This document shows positions 12,873 to 19,331 of a stretch of DNA of 34,341 bases, piece by piece. A model generated the notes under the pieces. That model was given only the letters and a program-made list of their open reading frames with translations, was not told where the DNA came from and did no database searches. Every line of letters begins with the position of its first letter. The first letter of the stretch is position 1. A program made the position numbers and the translations under genes. Source of the stretch: a virus; IMG/VR virus record IMGVR_UViG_3300029951_000078, positions 1-34,341 of that record; one strand, written 5' to 3'.

Positions 12873-13659
12873 GTGTGTCTCCGTTCAGTCGTAGCTTGTG
12901 GATGTTGTCCTTGTGCCTCCGAACGTAGTCTACATCGGGTCGGAGCAGCTTGTCAACATTGAGCATCAGAAACAACGCCCATTCCCCTTTAAACAGGGAC
13001 GTTGCCGTCTTGCGCAGCGCCTTGGCGTACGCTGCCGTGGGGCTGCCGTGGTAGTTGTTCGGGATGAGCCACCTCTCAAGCGCTGTCGCGTACACCTCCT
13101 CGCGGACCAGGTTGAGCTGGGTTCCGAGATCCATTGCCCGGAACTTGGAGTTATCTACCGCCACCTCGGAGCCTTCCCTGAGGATCGACTCGTACAACGG
13201 GCGGTCCCCGTACGCGATCGTCTCGTGGATCGAGTCGTGGTCGTACTTGCGGGGCACCGCGTCATCGAAGAAGTCCTTGGCCGTCTTGTCAAGCGACACT
13301 GTGTGCCTGCGGTACGAGTCGGCCCATATAGGGCGCAGAATGTCATACAGAGGGCGGATGAACTGCGCCCCGTTCGCCTTGAGGAACACGATGTCACGGG
13401 TGTGCTTGTCCCAGTTCTGCGTCGTGTTGATGACCCAGAACGAGTGCGACACCTTGATCGTGTAGAGCTCGTCGGGGGTGGCTACCGTGCCCCAGTTCCA
13501 GGCAGCGATCCTGTCGTCAGTGAACATGTCGTTATGCTCGAACGGCATCCCCAGATAGGTGCGCACGTCGTCGCCGGTCACGTACCAGTCCCAGTCCTTG
13601 GGTTCCCGAAAGTCGGGGAAGTGCCACCTTATGGCCCGAGAGCCTACGAGTGTGTACAT
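12820..13659 (-). CDS. Nucleotidyltransferase-like phage protein (DUF7275-like)
   Basis: A 279-residue protein starting TLVGSRAIRWHFPDFREPKD then WDWYV: a G-S-R motif and D-W-D about 20 residues on, the layout of a minimal nucleotidyltransferase fold. I recall similar GSRA plus PKDWD openings in uncharacterised phage proteins (DUF7275), but cannot confirm this. Substrate unknown; RNA or tRNA ends would fit nearby genes. Start ATG at 13659 with AAGGAGGCGTA upstream and a TAATG overlap. The last 25 residues are very basic and overlap the next gene by 53 bases in another frame, so they may be a recent extension. Confidence 0.6.
   Translation of the reverse strand: MYTLVGSRAIRWHFPDFREPKDWDWYVTGDDVRTYLGMPFEHNDMFTDDRIAAWNWGTVATPDELYTIKVSHSFWVINTTQNWDKHTRDIVFLKANGAQFIRPLYDILRPIWADSYRRHTVSLDKTAKDFFDDAVPRKYDHDSIHETIAYGDRPLYESILREGSEVAVDNSKFRAMDLGTQLNLVREEVYATALERWLIPNNYHGSPTAAYAKALRKTATSLFKGEWALFLMLNVDKLLRPDVDYVRRHKDNIHKLRLNGDTRDLHRTADQGRVRGRLR
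12927..12956 (-). promoter_or_regulatory. Candidate intragenic promoter, TTGACA-18-TAGACT
   Basis: TTGACA (12956-12951), 18 bases, TAGACT (12932-12927) on the minus strand, inside the end of the nucleotidyltransferase-like gene and about 55 bases before the GTG of the acidic protein gene. Both boxes match the window's promoter family; the spacer is one base longer. Confidence 0.45.
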
Positions 13660-14543
13660 TACGCCTCCTTGTTCGCGCGCCTCTCGTCGTACGGGAGGCA
13701 GTTCTTGCACGTGCCGGGGAACCTGCACCCAGGCTCATCGCCAGACTTGATAGCGTCCTTGATGGCAATCGCCTGGCTGACCAGCTTCATCGATCGTTCC
13801 TCACTGTACCTGATCGTGAAGTTCTTGACAAGCTGGTTCCACTTGCTCTCGTAGATGAACTCGGCTGATGTGAAGGGATATCCCCGGACGTCGCAGATCC
13901 ACAGGTAGATGTCGACCTGGTTCACGTGTGTCTTGAACGGACGGGTGATGTCCTTCCACATCTCCTTGAGGTCGACCTGCTTATCCGAGTAGTACAGATT
14001 GTAGAAGTCGGGGTCCTCCATGCGCACGGTGCCCTCGCCAACCGACTTGATCTCGGCCAGGGTAGTCCACGCGGCACCATCAGCGTGCCCGCACATCAGC
14101 GCTTCGGCCTCGGCGTCCAGGTTGACCTCGGAGTACTCCCAAAGGTGCCCGTACGGGCCGCAGGTACCATCCCACGCACTGCCCGGCTCCTCCGACGCGC
14201 ACACCATGCTCTTGCAGATACGGCACTTCCAGTCGCCCCACAGCGGGGTCGCCTCGCGCATGCGCTGCTGCCACTTGGCGTGGATGCTGTGCCCCTCATC
14301 GAAGATGTTCTGTAGCCCGTAGTCGAACTTGGCAGGCTCGACAGGACCCTCTACGATGCGCAGCCACACAGCGCGAGGGCAGAAGTCCTTCTGGTGGGAC
14401 AGCTCAGACGGGTGGATGATATCCCACCGCCTGTTCTCCCCCTCCATGTGCTTGCCCAGCATGTGCTCGCGGATAGCGGGGACCAGCACGCCCGGGGCGT
14501 TCTTGGCCTTGGCGCGCTCTGCCAAAGCGCTGCTCAGCCTCAC
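13659..14543 (-). CDS. Cas4/RecB-like PD-(D/E)XK exonuclease
   Basis: A 294-residue nuclease of the Cas4-like phage group. It opens with the IIHPSELSHQKDFCPRAVW block (typical H-P-S-x-L with C-P-R), has a zinc-binding insert around CRICKSMVC (107-115) and CGP (about 128), then the active site GHADG (D155) and AEIKS (E164, K166), and QVDIYLWI, the Q-x-x-x-Y motif. The C-terminal CRFPGTCKNC adds cysteines that in Cas4 and AddB relatives bind an Fe-S cluster. It likely resects DNA ends for recombination with the RecA-like protein upstream. Start GTG at 14543 in a GTGA overlap. Confidence 0.8.
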   Translation of the reverse strand: MRLSSALAERAKAKNAPGVLVPAIREHMLGKHMEGENRRWDIIHPSELSHQKDFCPRAVWLRIVEGPVEPAKFDYGLQNIFDEGHSIHAKWQQRMREATPLWGDWKCRICKSMVCASEEPGSAWDGTCGPYGHLWEYSEVNLDAEAEALMCGHADGAAWTTLAEIKSVGEGTVRMEDPDFYNLYYSDKQVDLKEMWKDITRPFKTHVNQVDIYLWICDVRGYPFTSAEFIYESKWNQLVKNFTIRYSEERSMKLVSQAIAIKDAIKSGDEPGCRFPGTCKNCLPYDERRANKEA

Positions 14544-14764
14544 TTGACCAGCTTGACGTCGATGTACTCGGCCTTGGGCACCTTTAGGACGAGCCCGATG
14601 TCGATACCGGCAGGCTGGAACGTCACTGCTACCCGCTCGACATCCTCAGGGGTTATGCCTCCGTTGACGAGCAGGCAGTTGTTGATCGCCTGCTGCACGT
14701 CGAACTCATCGAGCAGACCCAGTGTCTGGGTGCGAATCTCGTCGCCAATCTCTTCGAATGTCAT
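14540..14764 (-). CDS. Hypothetical protein, 74 aa
   Basis: Start ATG at 14764 with GGAGGA upstream and a four-base ATGA overlap with the WhiB gene; it ends in a GTGA overlap with the nuclease gene. A small soluble protein with a helical first half (MTFEEIGDEIRTQTLGLLD) and a second half of alternating hydrophobic residues (VERVAVTFQPAGIDIGLVLK), so an alpha-beta fold is likely. No family recognised; tight coupling suggests a role with its neighbours. Confidence 0.55.
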   Translation of the reverse strand: MTFEEIGDEIRTQTLGLLDEFDVQQAINNCLLVNGGITPEDVERVAVTFQPAGIDIGLVLKVPKAEYIDVKLVK

Positions 14765-15162
14765 TCTTCCTCCAACTCTGGCGGTGCCTTGCCTTCTCGG
14801 ATACGCTCGTCCATCAGAGCCTGTAGCTCTGCTGACGAACGCCACTTCCACTCGGGGTGGGCTGTCTCCATCTTGGAGCTCCACCTCCACAGCCTGCGCA
14901 TAGTTCGCCTGTCCTCCTCGGACATGCCTCCCCACACTCCGTACTTCTCGTTGTTGAATGTCGCAAACTCCAGGCACTTCTGCCTCATCGGGCAGACTAC
15001 ACCGTCTTCGGTGCCATTGCAAATCGCCAGCACAGGAGACGGGTCCTCCTCATCGAACCAAGGGTCGTAGACTTCCGACTCGCCCGGCTCTCGATGCGGG
15101 GCAGTGCCCAGGCACTTGGCATTCGACCAGTCGGGCGCGTCTCCGCGCAATCGGAGAACCAC
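14761..15162 (-). CDS. whiB: WhiB-family transcription factor
   Basis: A 133-residue WhiB-like protein, an actinobacterial iron-sulphur regulator family also carried by actinophages. It has four cysteines (C17, C48, C57, C63), the GVWGGM turn (75-80) and a basic C-terminal helix (EDRRTMRRLWRWSSK). The usual central C-x2-C-x5-C is here C-x8-C-x5-C (CNGTEDGVVCPMRQKC), a wider first spacing. WhiB proteins bind the main sigma factor and change promoter choice. Start taken as the GTG at 15162 (TAGTG overlap); a GTG at 15174 is possible. It is the strongest host-range marker here. Confidence 0.85.
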   Translation of the reverse strand: MVLRLRGDAPDWSNAKCLGTAPHREPGESEVYDPWFDEEDPSPVLAICNGTEDGVVCPMRQKCLEFATFNNEKYGVWGGMSEEDRRTMRRLWRWSSKMETAHPEWKWRSSAELQALMDERIREGKAPPELEEE

Positions 15163-15539
15163 TAGACTGCCCACCGTTCAACTTCATTCTCTAGGCGGAC
15201 AACCTGGTCGCGTAGTTGCATTAGTTCAGTCTCTCGTTCAATGAAGTCATCCTCTGTCGTGACGACGTAGCGCTTGGCTGCCCTGCCAAGGCCGCGATCG
15301 AAAGCGACTAGCAGGGCGGGTCGTCGCGCGTCGGACAGGGCGTGGGTCTCGGCGGTTTCCAATGTGGACAGCGCCATCGGGTAACTCAGGCGCGTAGTAG
15401 TCTTGACCTCGATGGACCACTCATCGTTCCTGACATCGTTCTTGACGTTACCCGACCCGGATGCAGGGGTCACACGGCCGAGCATGTTGCTCGCCGTGAC
15501 GTTCTCCTGCACCCGGGCCTGCCGGTGAGCCCTATCCAC
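15162..15539 (-). CDS. PD-(D/E)XK endonuclease, resolvase-like
   Basis: A 125-residue protein with a probable nuclease core: GRVTPASGSGNVKNDVRN then WSIEVKTTT gives D35 followed by E44-V-K46, the D...E-x-K triad. The G-S-G-x(n)-D layout is like phage Holliday-junction-resolvase-like nucleases. The last 25 residues (ELMQLRDQVVRLENEVER) form a coiled coil, probably for dimerisation. Position between WhiB and small basic proteins in the recombination operon fits resolution of branched DNA. Start GTG at 15539 overlaps the upstream gene by eight bases. Confidence 0.6.
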   Translation of the reverse strand: MDRAHRQARVQENVTASNMLGRVTPASGSGNVKNDVRNDEWSIEVKTTTRLSYPMALSTLETAETHALSDARRPALLVAFDRGLGRAAKRYVVTTEDDFIERETELMQLRDQVVRLENEVERWAV

Positions 15540-15738
15540 TGACGAACTCTGCCGTCACGTCAGTCCAGCCCGAGGTGGCCTCAGCGTTTGCGGCCTCAAT
15601 GATCTTGATGCCGCCTCCCTTGGGCCAGCGAGTCACCTTGGGCTTGGAATACGCGGCGGTCAGGGCCACCATGGCACGGCCTCCGTACTTGACGTCACCC
15701 GACTTGTACGTCAGCTTGAACAGCCGGTCGTCACGCAC
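15532..15738 (-). CDS. Small basic hypothetical protein, 68 aa
   Basis: Start taken as the GTG at 15738, eight bases inside the preceding gene; a longer frame from 15765 has no better ribosome site. The sequence is Lys/Gly-rich (FKLTYKSGDVKYGGRAMV; KVTRWPKGGGIKIIE) with alternating hydrophobic residues, as in a small beta-barrel nucleic-acid binder. No known family. Its coupling to the resolvase-like gene suggests a partner role. Confidence 0.5.
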   Translation of the reverse strand: MRDDRLFKLTYKSGDVKYGGRAMVALTAAYSKPKVTRWPKGGGIKIIEAANAEATSGWTDVTAEFVSG

Positions 15739-15919
15739 CGAACATCGCCTGCCTGTCGAGCTCACGGGCGCGGGCCTCGCGGATCAGCTTGTTCTTGTTC
15801 CTGGCCTTGCGCGCCTTGTTGACAGGCTTGGTCTTGCCGCCACGGTGCTTCGAGATGCGGGTCGCGTTCAGCCTGCGGCCAGGTGCTACAACTTCCTCGA
15901 ACGGGTTCTCGATTTCCAT
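15731..15919 (-). CDS. Small Arg/Lys-rich protein, 62 aa
   Basis: About one third of the residues are Lys or Arg (RISKHRGGKTKPVNKARKAR), so it probably binds DNA or RNA. Start ATG at 15919 with AAGGA six bases upstream and a TGATG overlap. No domain is recognised. It lies between an unknown gene and the resolvase-like pair, all in one run of overlapping genes downstream of the RecA-like gene. Confidence 0.55.
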   Translation of the reverse strand: MEIENPFEEVVAPGRRLNATRISKHRGGKTKPVNKARKARNKNKLIREARARELDRQAMFGA

Positions 15920-16347
15920 CAGAAGTCCTTGAACAGAGCGTCGGAGATGGCCTGCTTGCGAGCCTCGTCGGGGTCGACGGGCGCTGCTTCCTCGCCCGGG
16001 ACCTGCGTCGGTCGAGTATCCTCCATGATCTGCTGTCGCAGCTCGGGATCAGCCGCGATCATGTCGAGGACGCGGTGGTAGTAGTCGTACGCCTGGATGT
16101 GCTCATCACGGGTGACCGGGATGAACGTTCGGTCGATCTCGTTGAGGACGGACTGGATAGCGTACGCCCCAGGGATACTGCGTGAGTCGACGCCCATAGC
16201 CATCAGCGACAGCCTCAGCGACTGCATCATGGCTCGGACGTGGATCTTCATGGCCTGCACGATAAACGTGAGGTCGTTGACGCCCCCTGCGAGGATGCCC
16301 TGCACGTCCTCCCGGGTAAGATGCCCGGTCTGGTCTGGGTCAGTCAT
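15919..16347 (-). CDS. Hypothetical helical protein, 142 aa
   Basis: Start ATG at 16347 with GGAGG four bases upstream and a TAATG overlap with the RecA-like gene. Almost entirely helical by eye (LTFIVQAMKIHVRAMMQSL; HIQAYDYYHRVLDMIAAD) with an acidic tail (EEAAPVDPDEARKQ). I do not recognise it. Coupling to the recombinase makes a mediator or loader role conceivable. A candidate promoter inside the recombinase gene (16423-16451) could also serve it. Confidence 0.55.
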   Translation of the reverse strand: MTDPDQTGHLTREDVQGILAGGVNDLTFIVQAMKIHVRAMMQSLRLSLMAMGVDSRSIPGAYAIQSVLNEIDRTFIPVTRDEHIQAYDYYHRVLDMIAADPELRQQIMEDTRPTQVPGEEAAPVDPDEARKQAISDALFKDF

Positions 16348-17402
16348 TAAACCTCCACTTGTCCTAGCTCCGACGTGTCCGTGCTGGCGGCGAGTACCTC
16401 ACTGCGCAGCACCTCTCGTAGAAGACTATCCGAGCGCAGGGCGTCTGTCAATCCTGCGAGTCCGTTCCACTGCTGTCCCGAGTACCTGTACCAGGCACCG
16501 GCACGCTTGATCAGGCCGAGGCTGATCGCGATCGTCGCGTACTCCTTGGCCACGTCGTAGTCTCCCCGCTTGAACCCGAGGGTCGGGGCGTCAGCGAAGT
16601 AGAAGTCGACGGTCGCGGTCTTCTGGGGGGCGTTCGACTTGTTCTTGATGGTCTTCATCTTGATTGTCTGCCCGACCTTCTCCTCCTCCGACCCGGGGCG
16701 CTTCTCCTTGAGGAAGTCGCCGTCCCTGGTGATCTCGATCCGGGTGTAGAAGAAGTAGTCCTTGCCCTTGCCGCCTGGGCTGATCTTCGGGGTGCCGCGA
16801 GGACTGAAGCCCCCGATCTGGTCACGCCACTGGTTGATGATGAGCCCGAAGAAGGGGCGCTCGGTGCCGTCGAGCGACCTGACGGACGCCAGGTTGGCCT
16901 TGCGCACGAACTTGTTCATGAGCTTGGCCCCGGTCGCGACGGTGAACTCCTCCATCGTCTTCTCGGCCTCCTCGCCCGTCGTCAGGGCCGGGTACGAGTC
17001 AAGGACCAGGCAGTCGAACTCCCTTGACTCGGTGCCGAGCACGAGGGTGTCGAACGCCTGCTCCATGAGACGGGTCGACACCACAGTGACACGGTTCAGG
17101 TCCACGCCGAGCGCAGCCGCCTGATCCTTGTCGAAGTGCTCTCCAGCCACCCACAGGGCCTCGAAGTCGGGGTCCATCCTCTGGTTCGCTGCAATGCACT
17201 TGAACGTGGTCGCGGTCTTGCCCGCTGACGGCAGCCCGATGATCTCGGTCCACTGGTTCGCCGGGTAGCCCCCGCCTAGCGTGCTGTCCCATGTGAGGGA
17301 GCCAGACGTGTACCTCCGGGCGATGATGAGCTCTGATGCCTGGACTACGAAGTCCCCGCCAAGGCGCTTGTTCATCTTGGCTGCGAAGTCTGCTGATGAC
17401 AT
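16347..17402 (-). CDS. recA: RecA/UvsX-like recombinase
   Basis: A 351-residue RecA-fold ATPase. Walker A is GLPSAGKT (56-63), preceded by the classic LGGGYPANQWTEIIG; Walker B is FDCLVLDSYP; the DNA-binding loop region reads INQWRDQIGGFSPRGTPKIS. It should form ATP-dependent filaments on single-stranded DNA for strand exchange and recombination-dependent replication, with the Cas4-like nuclease and resolvase-like protein downstream. Start ATG at 17402. The ribosome site AAGGAGG seven bases upstream is buried in a perfect 10-bp stem (17410-17442), and promoter 17452-17480 would start the message just before that stem. Confidence 0.85.
   Translation of the reverse strand: MSSADFAAKMNKRLGGDFVVQASELIIARRYTSGSLTWDSTLGGGYPANQWTEIIGLPSAGKTATTFKCIAANQRMDPDFEALWVAGEHFDKDQAAALGVDLNRVTVVSTRLMEQAFDTLVLGTESREFDCLVLDSYPALTTGEEAEKTMEEFTVATGAKLMNKFVRKANLASVRSLDGTERPFFGLIINQWRDQIGGFSPRGTPKISPGGKGKDYFFYTRIEITRDGDFLKEKRPGSEEEKVGQTIKMKTIKNKSNAPQKTATVDFYFADAPTLGFKRGDYDVAKEYATIAISLGLIKRAGAWYRYSGQQWNGLAGLTDALRSDSLLREVLRSEVLAASTDTSELGQVEV
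16423..16451 (-). promoter_or_regulatory. Candidate intragenic promoter, TTGACA-17-TAGTCT
   Basis: TTGACA (16451-16446), 17 bases, TAGTCT (16428-16423) on the minus strand, inside the 3' end of the RecA-like gene and about 75 bases before the next gene's start. Both boxes are identical to those of the RNA ligase promoter at 4167-4195. Confidence 0.5.
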
Positions 17403-17409
17403 TGAAAAT

Positions 17410-17442
17410 CCTCCTTACCCATAAGTATCCCAGGTAAGGAGG
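17410..17442 (-). promoter_or_regulatory. Hairpin hiding the ribosome site of the RecA-like gene
   Basis: In the minus-strand RNA CCTCCTTACC (17442-17433) pairs perfectly with GGTAAGGAGG (17419-17410) around a 13-base loop. The second arm is the Shine-Dalgarno sequence of the RecA-like gene. The stem would begin within a few bases of the predicted transcript start, so it can both block initiation and protect the 5' end. Confidence 0.75.
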
Positions 17443-17451
17443 CTGAAGTCA

Positions 17452-17480
17452 AACATAGCATGCAGTTGTAGGTGTGTCAA
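17452..17480 (-). promoter_or_regulatory. Promoter, TTGACA-17-TATGTT
   Basis: TTGACA (17480-17475), 17 bases, TATGTT (17457-17452) on the minus strand. Drives the RecA-like gene; the start point would be near 17445, just before the hairpin. Confidence 0.7.
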
Positions 17481-17528
17481 TGGCGGACGCCTGCCAGTTG
17501 TGCGCCGATCGGCTGGAGGGTCGTCCGG

Positions 17529-17607
17529 TGCTGGACCTAGGGATCGAACCTAGCGTGCCTAAGGCGGCAGGGTTACAGCCTGCCTGGTACTCCAGTACCT
17601 GCCCAGC
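17529..17607 (-). tRNA. tRNA-Tyr (GTA)
   Basis: Minus-strand tRNA: acceptor GCTGGGC pairs with GTCCAGC; anticodon stem GCAGG/CCTGC encloses CTGTAAC, anticodon GTA; T arm CTAGG-TTCGATC-CCTAG. A long variable arm (GCC-TTA-GGC) makes it class II, as expected of bacterial tRNA-Tyr. An extra T-A pair could extend the acceptor to eight pairs (17608). The D arm is short and position 8 is A instead of the usual T. After the discriminator A come CCG, so CCA is not encoded and must be added. Confidence 0.8.
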
Positions 17608-17608
17608 A

Positions 17609-17748
17609 TGGCCCGGTCAAGCTTATTTATACTCGTCCCCGGGCGGACGGGTCCCCGCTTACTACCCAATAGCAGCCAGGAGAGGGTGAACTCGGGCGCT
17701 TATGCGGCTTATCCAGACGACTGGACCTGAGCAGACATCTCTGTCTCG
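17609..17748 (-). other. 140-base spacer between tRNAs, structured but unidentified
   Basis: No ORF with a ribosome site and no tRNA T-arm motif is visible. Several short stems occur (TCCAG-TCGT-CTGGA; CGC-ATAA-GCG; CGTCC with GGACG) and CGGGGAC is repeated. It lies between two tRNA genes under one promoter, so it is probably transcribed; it could be a decayed tRNA, a small RNA or a processing spacer. Confidence 0.35.
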
Positions 17749-17832
17749 GGTGTGCGACGGGCTTCGAACCCGCGAGTGCGTTACCGCCCAGCTTCACAGG
17801 CTGGTACCTAATGCCTACCGGTTTCACACACC
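17749..17832 (-). tRNA. tRNA-His (GTG) with long variable arm
   Basis: Minus-strand tRNA: GGTGTGTG pairs with CGCACACC in eight pairs, including G at -1 opposite C73, the identity mark of tRNA-His. Anticodon stem CCAGC/GCTGG encloses CTGTGAA, anticodon GTG. The T arm is GCGGG-TTCGAAG-CCCGT. The variable region is 14 bases (GCG-GTAA-CGC stem plus ACTC) and the D stem three pairs, a class II layout not expected for tRNA-His. CCA is not encoded (CGA follows C73). First gene after the promoter at 17852-17880. Confidence 0.8.
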
Positions 17833-17851
17833 ATGTGATGTTTCTGACTCC

Positions 17852-17880
17852 AGTGTACCCGAAGCCAGCCTTACTGTCAA
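17852..17880 (-). promoter_or_regulatory. tRNA promoter, TTGACA-17-TACACT
   Basis: TTGACA (17880-17875), 17 bases, TACACT (17857-17852) on the minus strand, 20 bases before tRNA-His. The TGA inside TTGACA is the stop codon of the upstream gene. Confidence 0.7.
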
Positions 17881-18446
17881 ACCCTCGGTACGTACCCGGC
17901 TGGCGTGGTCCTGAACACCATGTACATGCTCTGCCCGTCAGCCCCGCCAGCATCGATCTGCCTGGTCTCAAGGGTGCGAACGGCAGCGCTGGCCCCGTTG
18001 CCCCTGCCCCCGAGCTGGATCTCCGGGCCACGGGCTGACAGCCCGCAGTCGAAGCACTTCTCAGTGGGCATCGTGCCCCTGCCTCCTGGCATCTTACTCC
18101 CGGCGGGAAGGTAGTTGCCCGAACCGCACTCGGGGCACTCAGTGTGGTACTTGTCGATGTTGTCGAGCTCCCACTGGGCAAGCTGCTCGGCTTCCTCCGC
18201 AGTCAGGACGTTCTGGGTCGCCTTGTTGGTCTTCTTCTGCTTGAGTCGCTTGACGTCAGACGCAGACAACCCTCCCTGCTCGTGGTACTCGGCGGGCTCG
18301 TAAGCCTGGCCCGGAGCAGCCTGGTCAGGCCATTCGTCTACCGGGTCCTGCCACCATGCGCGCTGCTGTGCCCGGGGCGCTGACTGCACCGGCCGCTGCT
18401 GTGGCGCTGGCGTTGCCGGGCCTAGCGCCTTATCCCAAAAGCTCAC
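17877..18446 (-). CDS. Zinc-ribbon hypothetical protein, 189 aa
   Basis: A three-part protein: a Pro/Gln/Ala-rich disordered N-terminus (ATPAPQQRPVQSAPRAQQRA), a basic helical middle (DVKRLKQKKTNKATQNVL), and a C-terminal zinc ribbon with CPECGSGN and KCFDCG about 30 residues apart. Such ribbons bind DNA, RNA or RNA polymerase. No exact family is recognised. Start GTG at 18446 in a GTGA overlap with the upstream gene. The last gene before the tRNA pair. Confidence 0.6.
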   Translation of the reverse strand: MSFWDKALGPATPAPQQRPVQSAPRAQQRAWWQDPVDEWPDQAAPGQAYEPAEYHEQGGLSASDVKRLKQKKTNKATQNVLTAEEAEQLAQWELDNIDKYHTECPECGSGNYLPAGSKMPGGRGTMPTEKCFDCGLSARGPEIQLGGRGNGASAAVRTLETRQIDAGGADGQSMYMVFRTTPAGYVPRV

Positions 18447-18844
18447 TTGAACTTAGCTCCGTATTCCAACACGCCCGTCTCGATCAGGTGCGCGATGATC
18501 GTGTGGACCGACGCGCAGACGACCAGGGCATTCTGGTTGACCATGACAGACCTAAGTGTATCGCGGTCGTCGCCCTCGACGTTAGACCTCGCGATGACGT
18601 ACTCGCTGAACGCCCTCGCCGCAAGGACCGACATGCCCGACAGCGGCTCGGACAGGGGGCGCAGGGTCTCAAGCCGGGCCGTGGACTGCGCCCGCTCGAC
18701 TGCCTCGCCGTCAGAGGACACCGGGACCAGACCCAGGGACTGCTGGATCTCCACGACGCTCTCGTGCGTTACCGTCTCGGGGAACACATCGAAGATCATC
18801 TCTCGTAGAATCCTCGGTCCTGCGCTGGTCACGGTGTCTTCCAT
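18443..18844 (-). CDS. Hypothetical helical protein, 133 aa
   Basis: Start ATG at 18844 with AGGAGGAAGC directly upstream; the longer frame from 18871 runs into the HNH gene without a ribosome site. Helical throughout (SVVEIQQSLGLVPVSSDGE; LVVCASVHTIIAHLIETG), no catalytic motif seen. It overlaps the HNH gene by 16 bases at its start and the zinc-ribbon gene by four at its end. Function unknown. Confidence 0.55.
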   Translation of the reverse strand: MEDTVTSAGPRILREMIFDVFPETVTHESVVEIQQSLGLVPVSSDGEAVERAQSTARLETLRPLSEPLSGMSVLAARAFSEYVIARSNVEGDDRDTLRSVMVNQNALVVCASVHTIIAHLIETGVLEYGAKFK

Positions 18845-19305
18845 GCTTCCTCCTGGATATTGTGAGGGCAAGTACCCCCGGCGTCATGACGTCCACAGTT
18901 GCAGTTGTAGCAGAGGATCTGAAGCCTCTCTGACTCAGCGAAGTTTGTTGCCACCAGCCAGCGCCACGTCTTGTCGCCGCCGACCCTGCCTACTCCCATA
19001 CTACGGCGGTGATCTGCTCCGTCGTTGTTAACGTGGTCCAAGGTCAAGAACACCCGCTCTGTTTCCCCGCAGCAGGCACACCTTGCACCGTAGTGCGCAA
19101 GCACCTTGTCCTTGATGTCCTCACGCCACTTCTTGCAGTACTCGCTGCGTGCAAGACGGGCATCGGGATGCGTAGCGTAGTACTCCTTCATCGTTGCAGA
19201 CCAGCACAACTTACACTCGGCCCGATGCCCGTCCTTCGCCCGCCTGTCCTTACTGAACTCTTCTACGTCCTTCGAGAGCTTACAGACCTTGCACGTCTTA
19301 TTCAT
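18829..19305 (-). CDS. HNH endonuclease with N-terminal zinc pair
   Basis: A 158-residue HNH nuclease. The N-terminus has two zinc-binding pairs (CKVCKLS; CKLCWSA); the catalytic part has CACCGETE, LTLDHVNNDG and ILCYNCNCGRHDAG. It is probably a free-standing homing nuclease lying between the DNA polymerase gene and the next gene, a common site for them. No evidence that it splits a gene: the polymerase is complete. The ATG at 19305 has no clear ribosome site; a CGATA-GAAT-TATCG stem lies just before it. Confidence 0.78.
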   Translation of the reverse strand: MNKTCKVCKLSKDVEEFSKDRRAKDGHRAECKLCWSATMKEYYATHPDARLARSEYCKKWREDIKDKVLAHYGARCACCGETERVFLTLDHVNNDGADHRRSMGVGRVGGDKTWRWLVATNFAESERLQILCYNCNCGRHDAGGTCPHNIQEEAWKTP

Positions 19306-19331
19306 ACGATAATTCTATCGCACGAACGATC

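Noticed and set aside
17627-17745. A third tRNA between tRNA-His and tRNA-Tyr
   Set aside because: No T-arm with the GTTC pattern and no matching seven-pair acceptor stem on either strand; only short unrelated hairpins.
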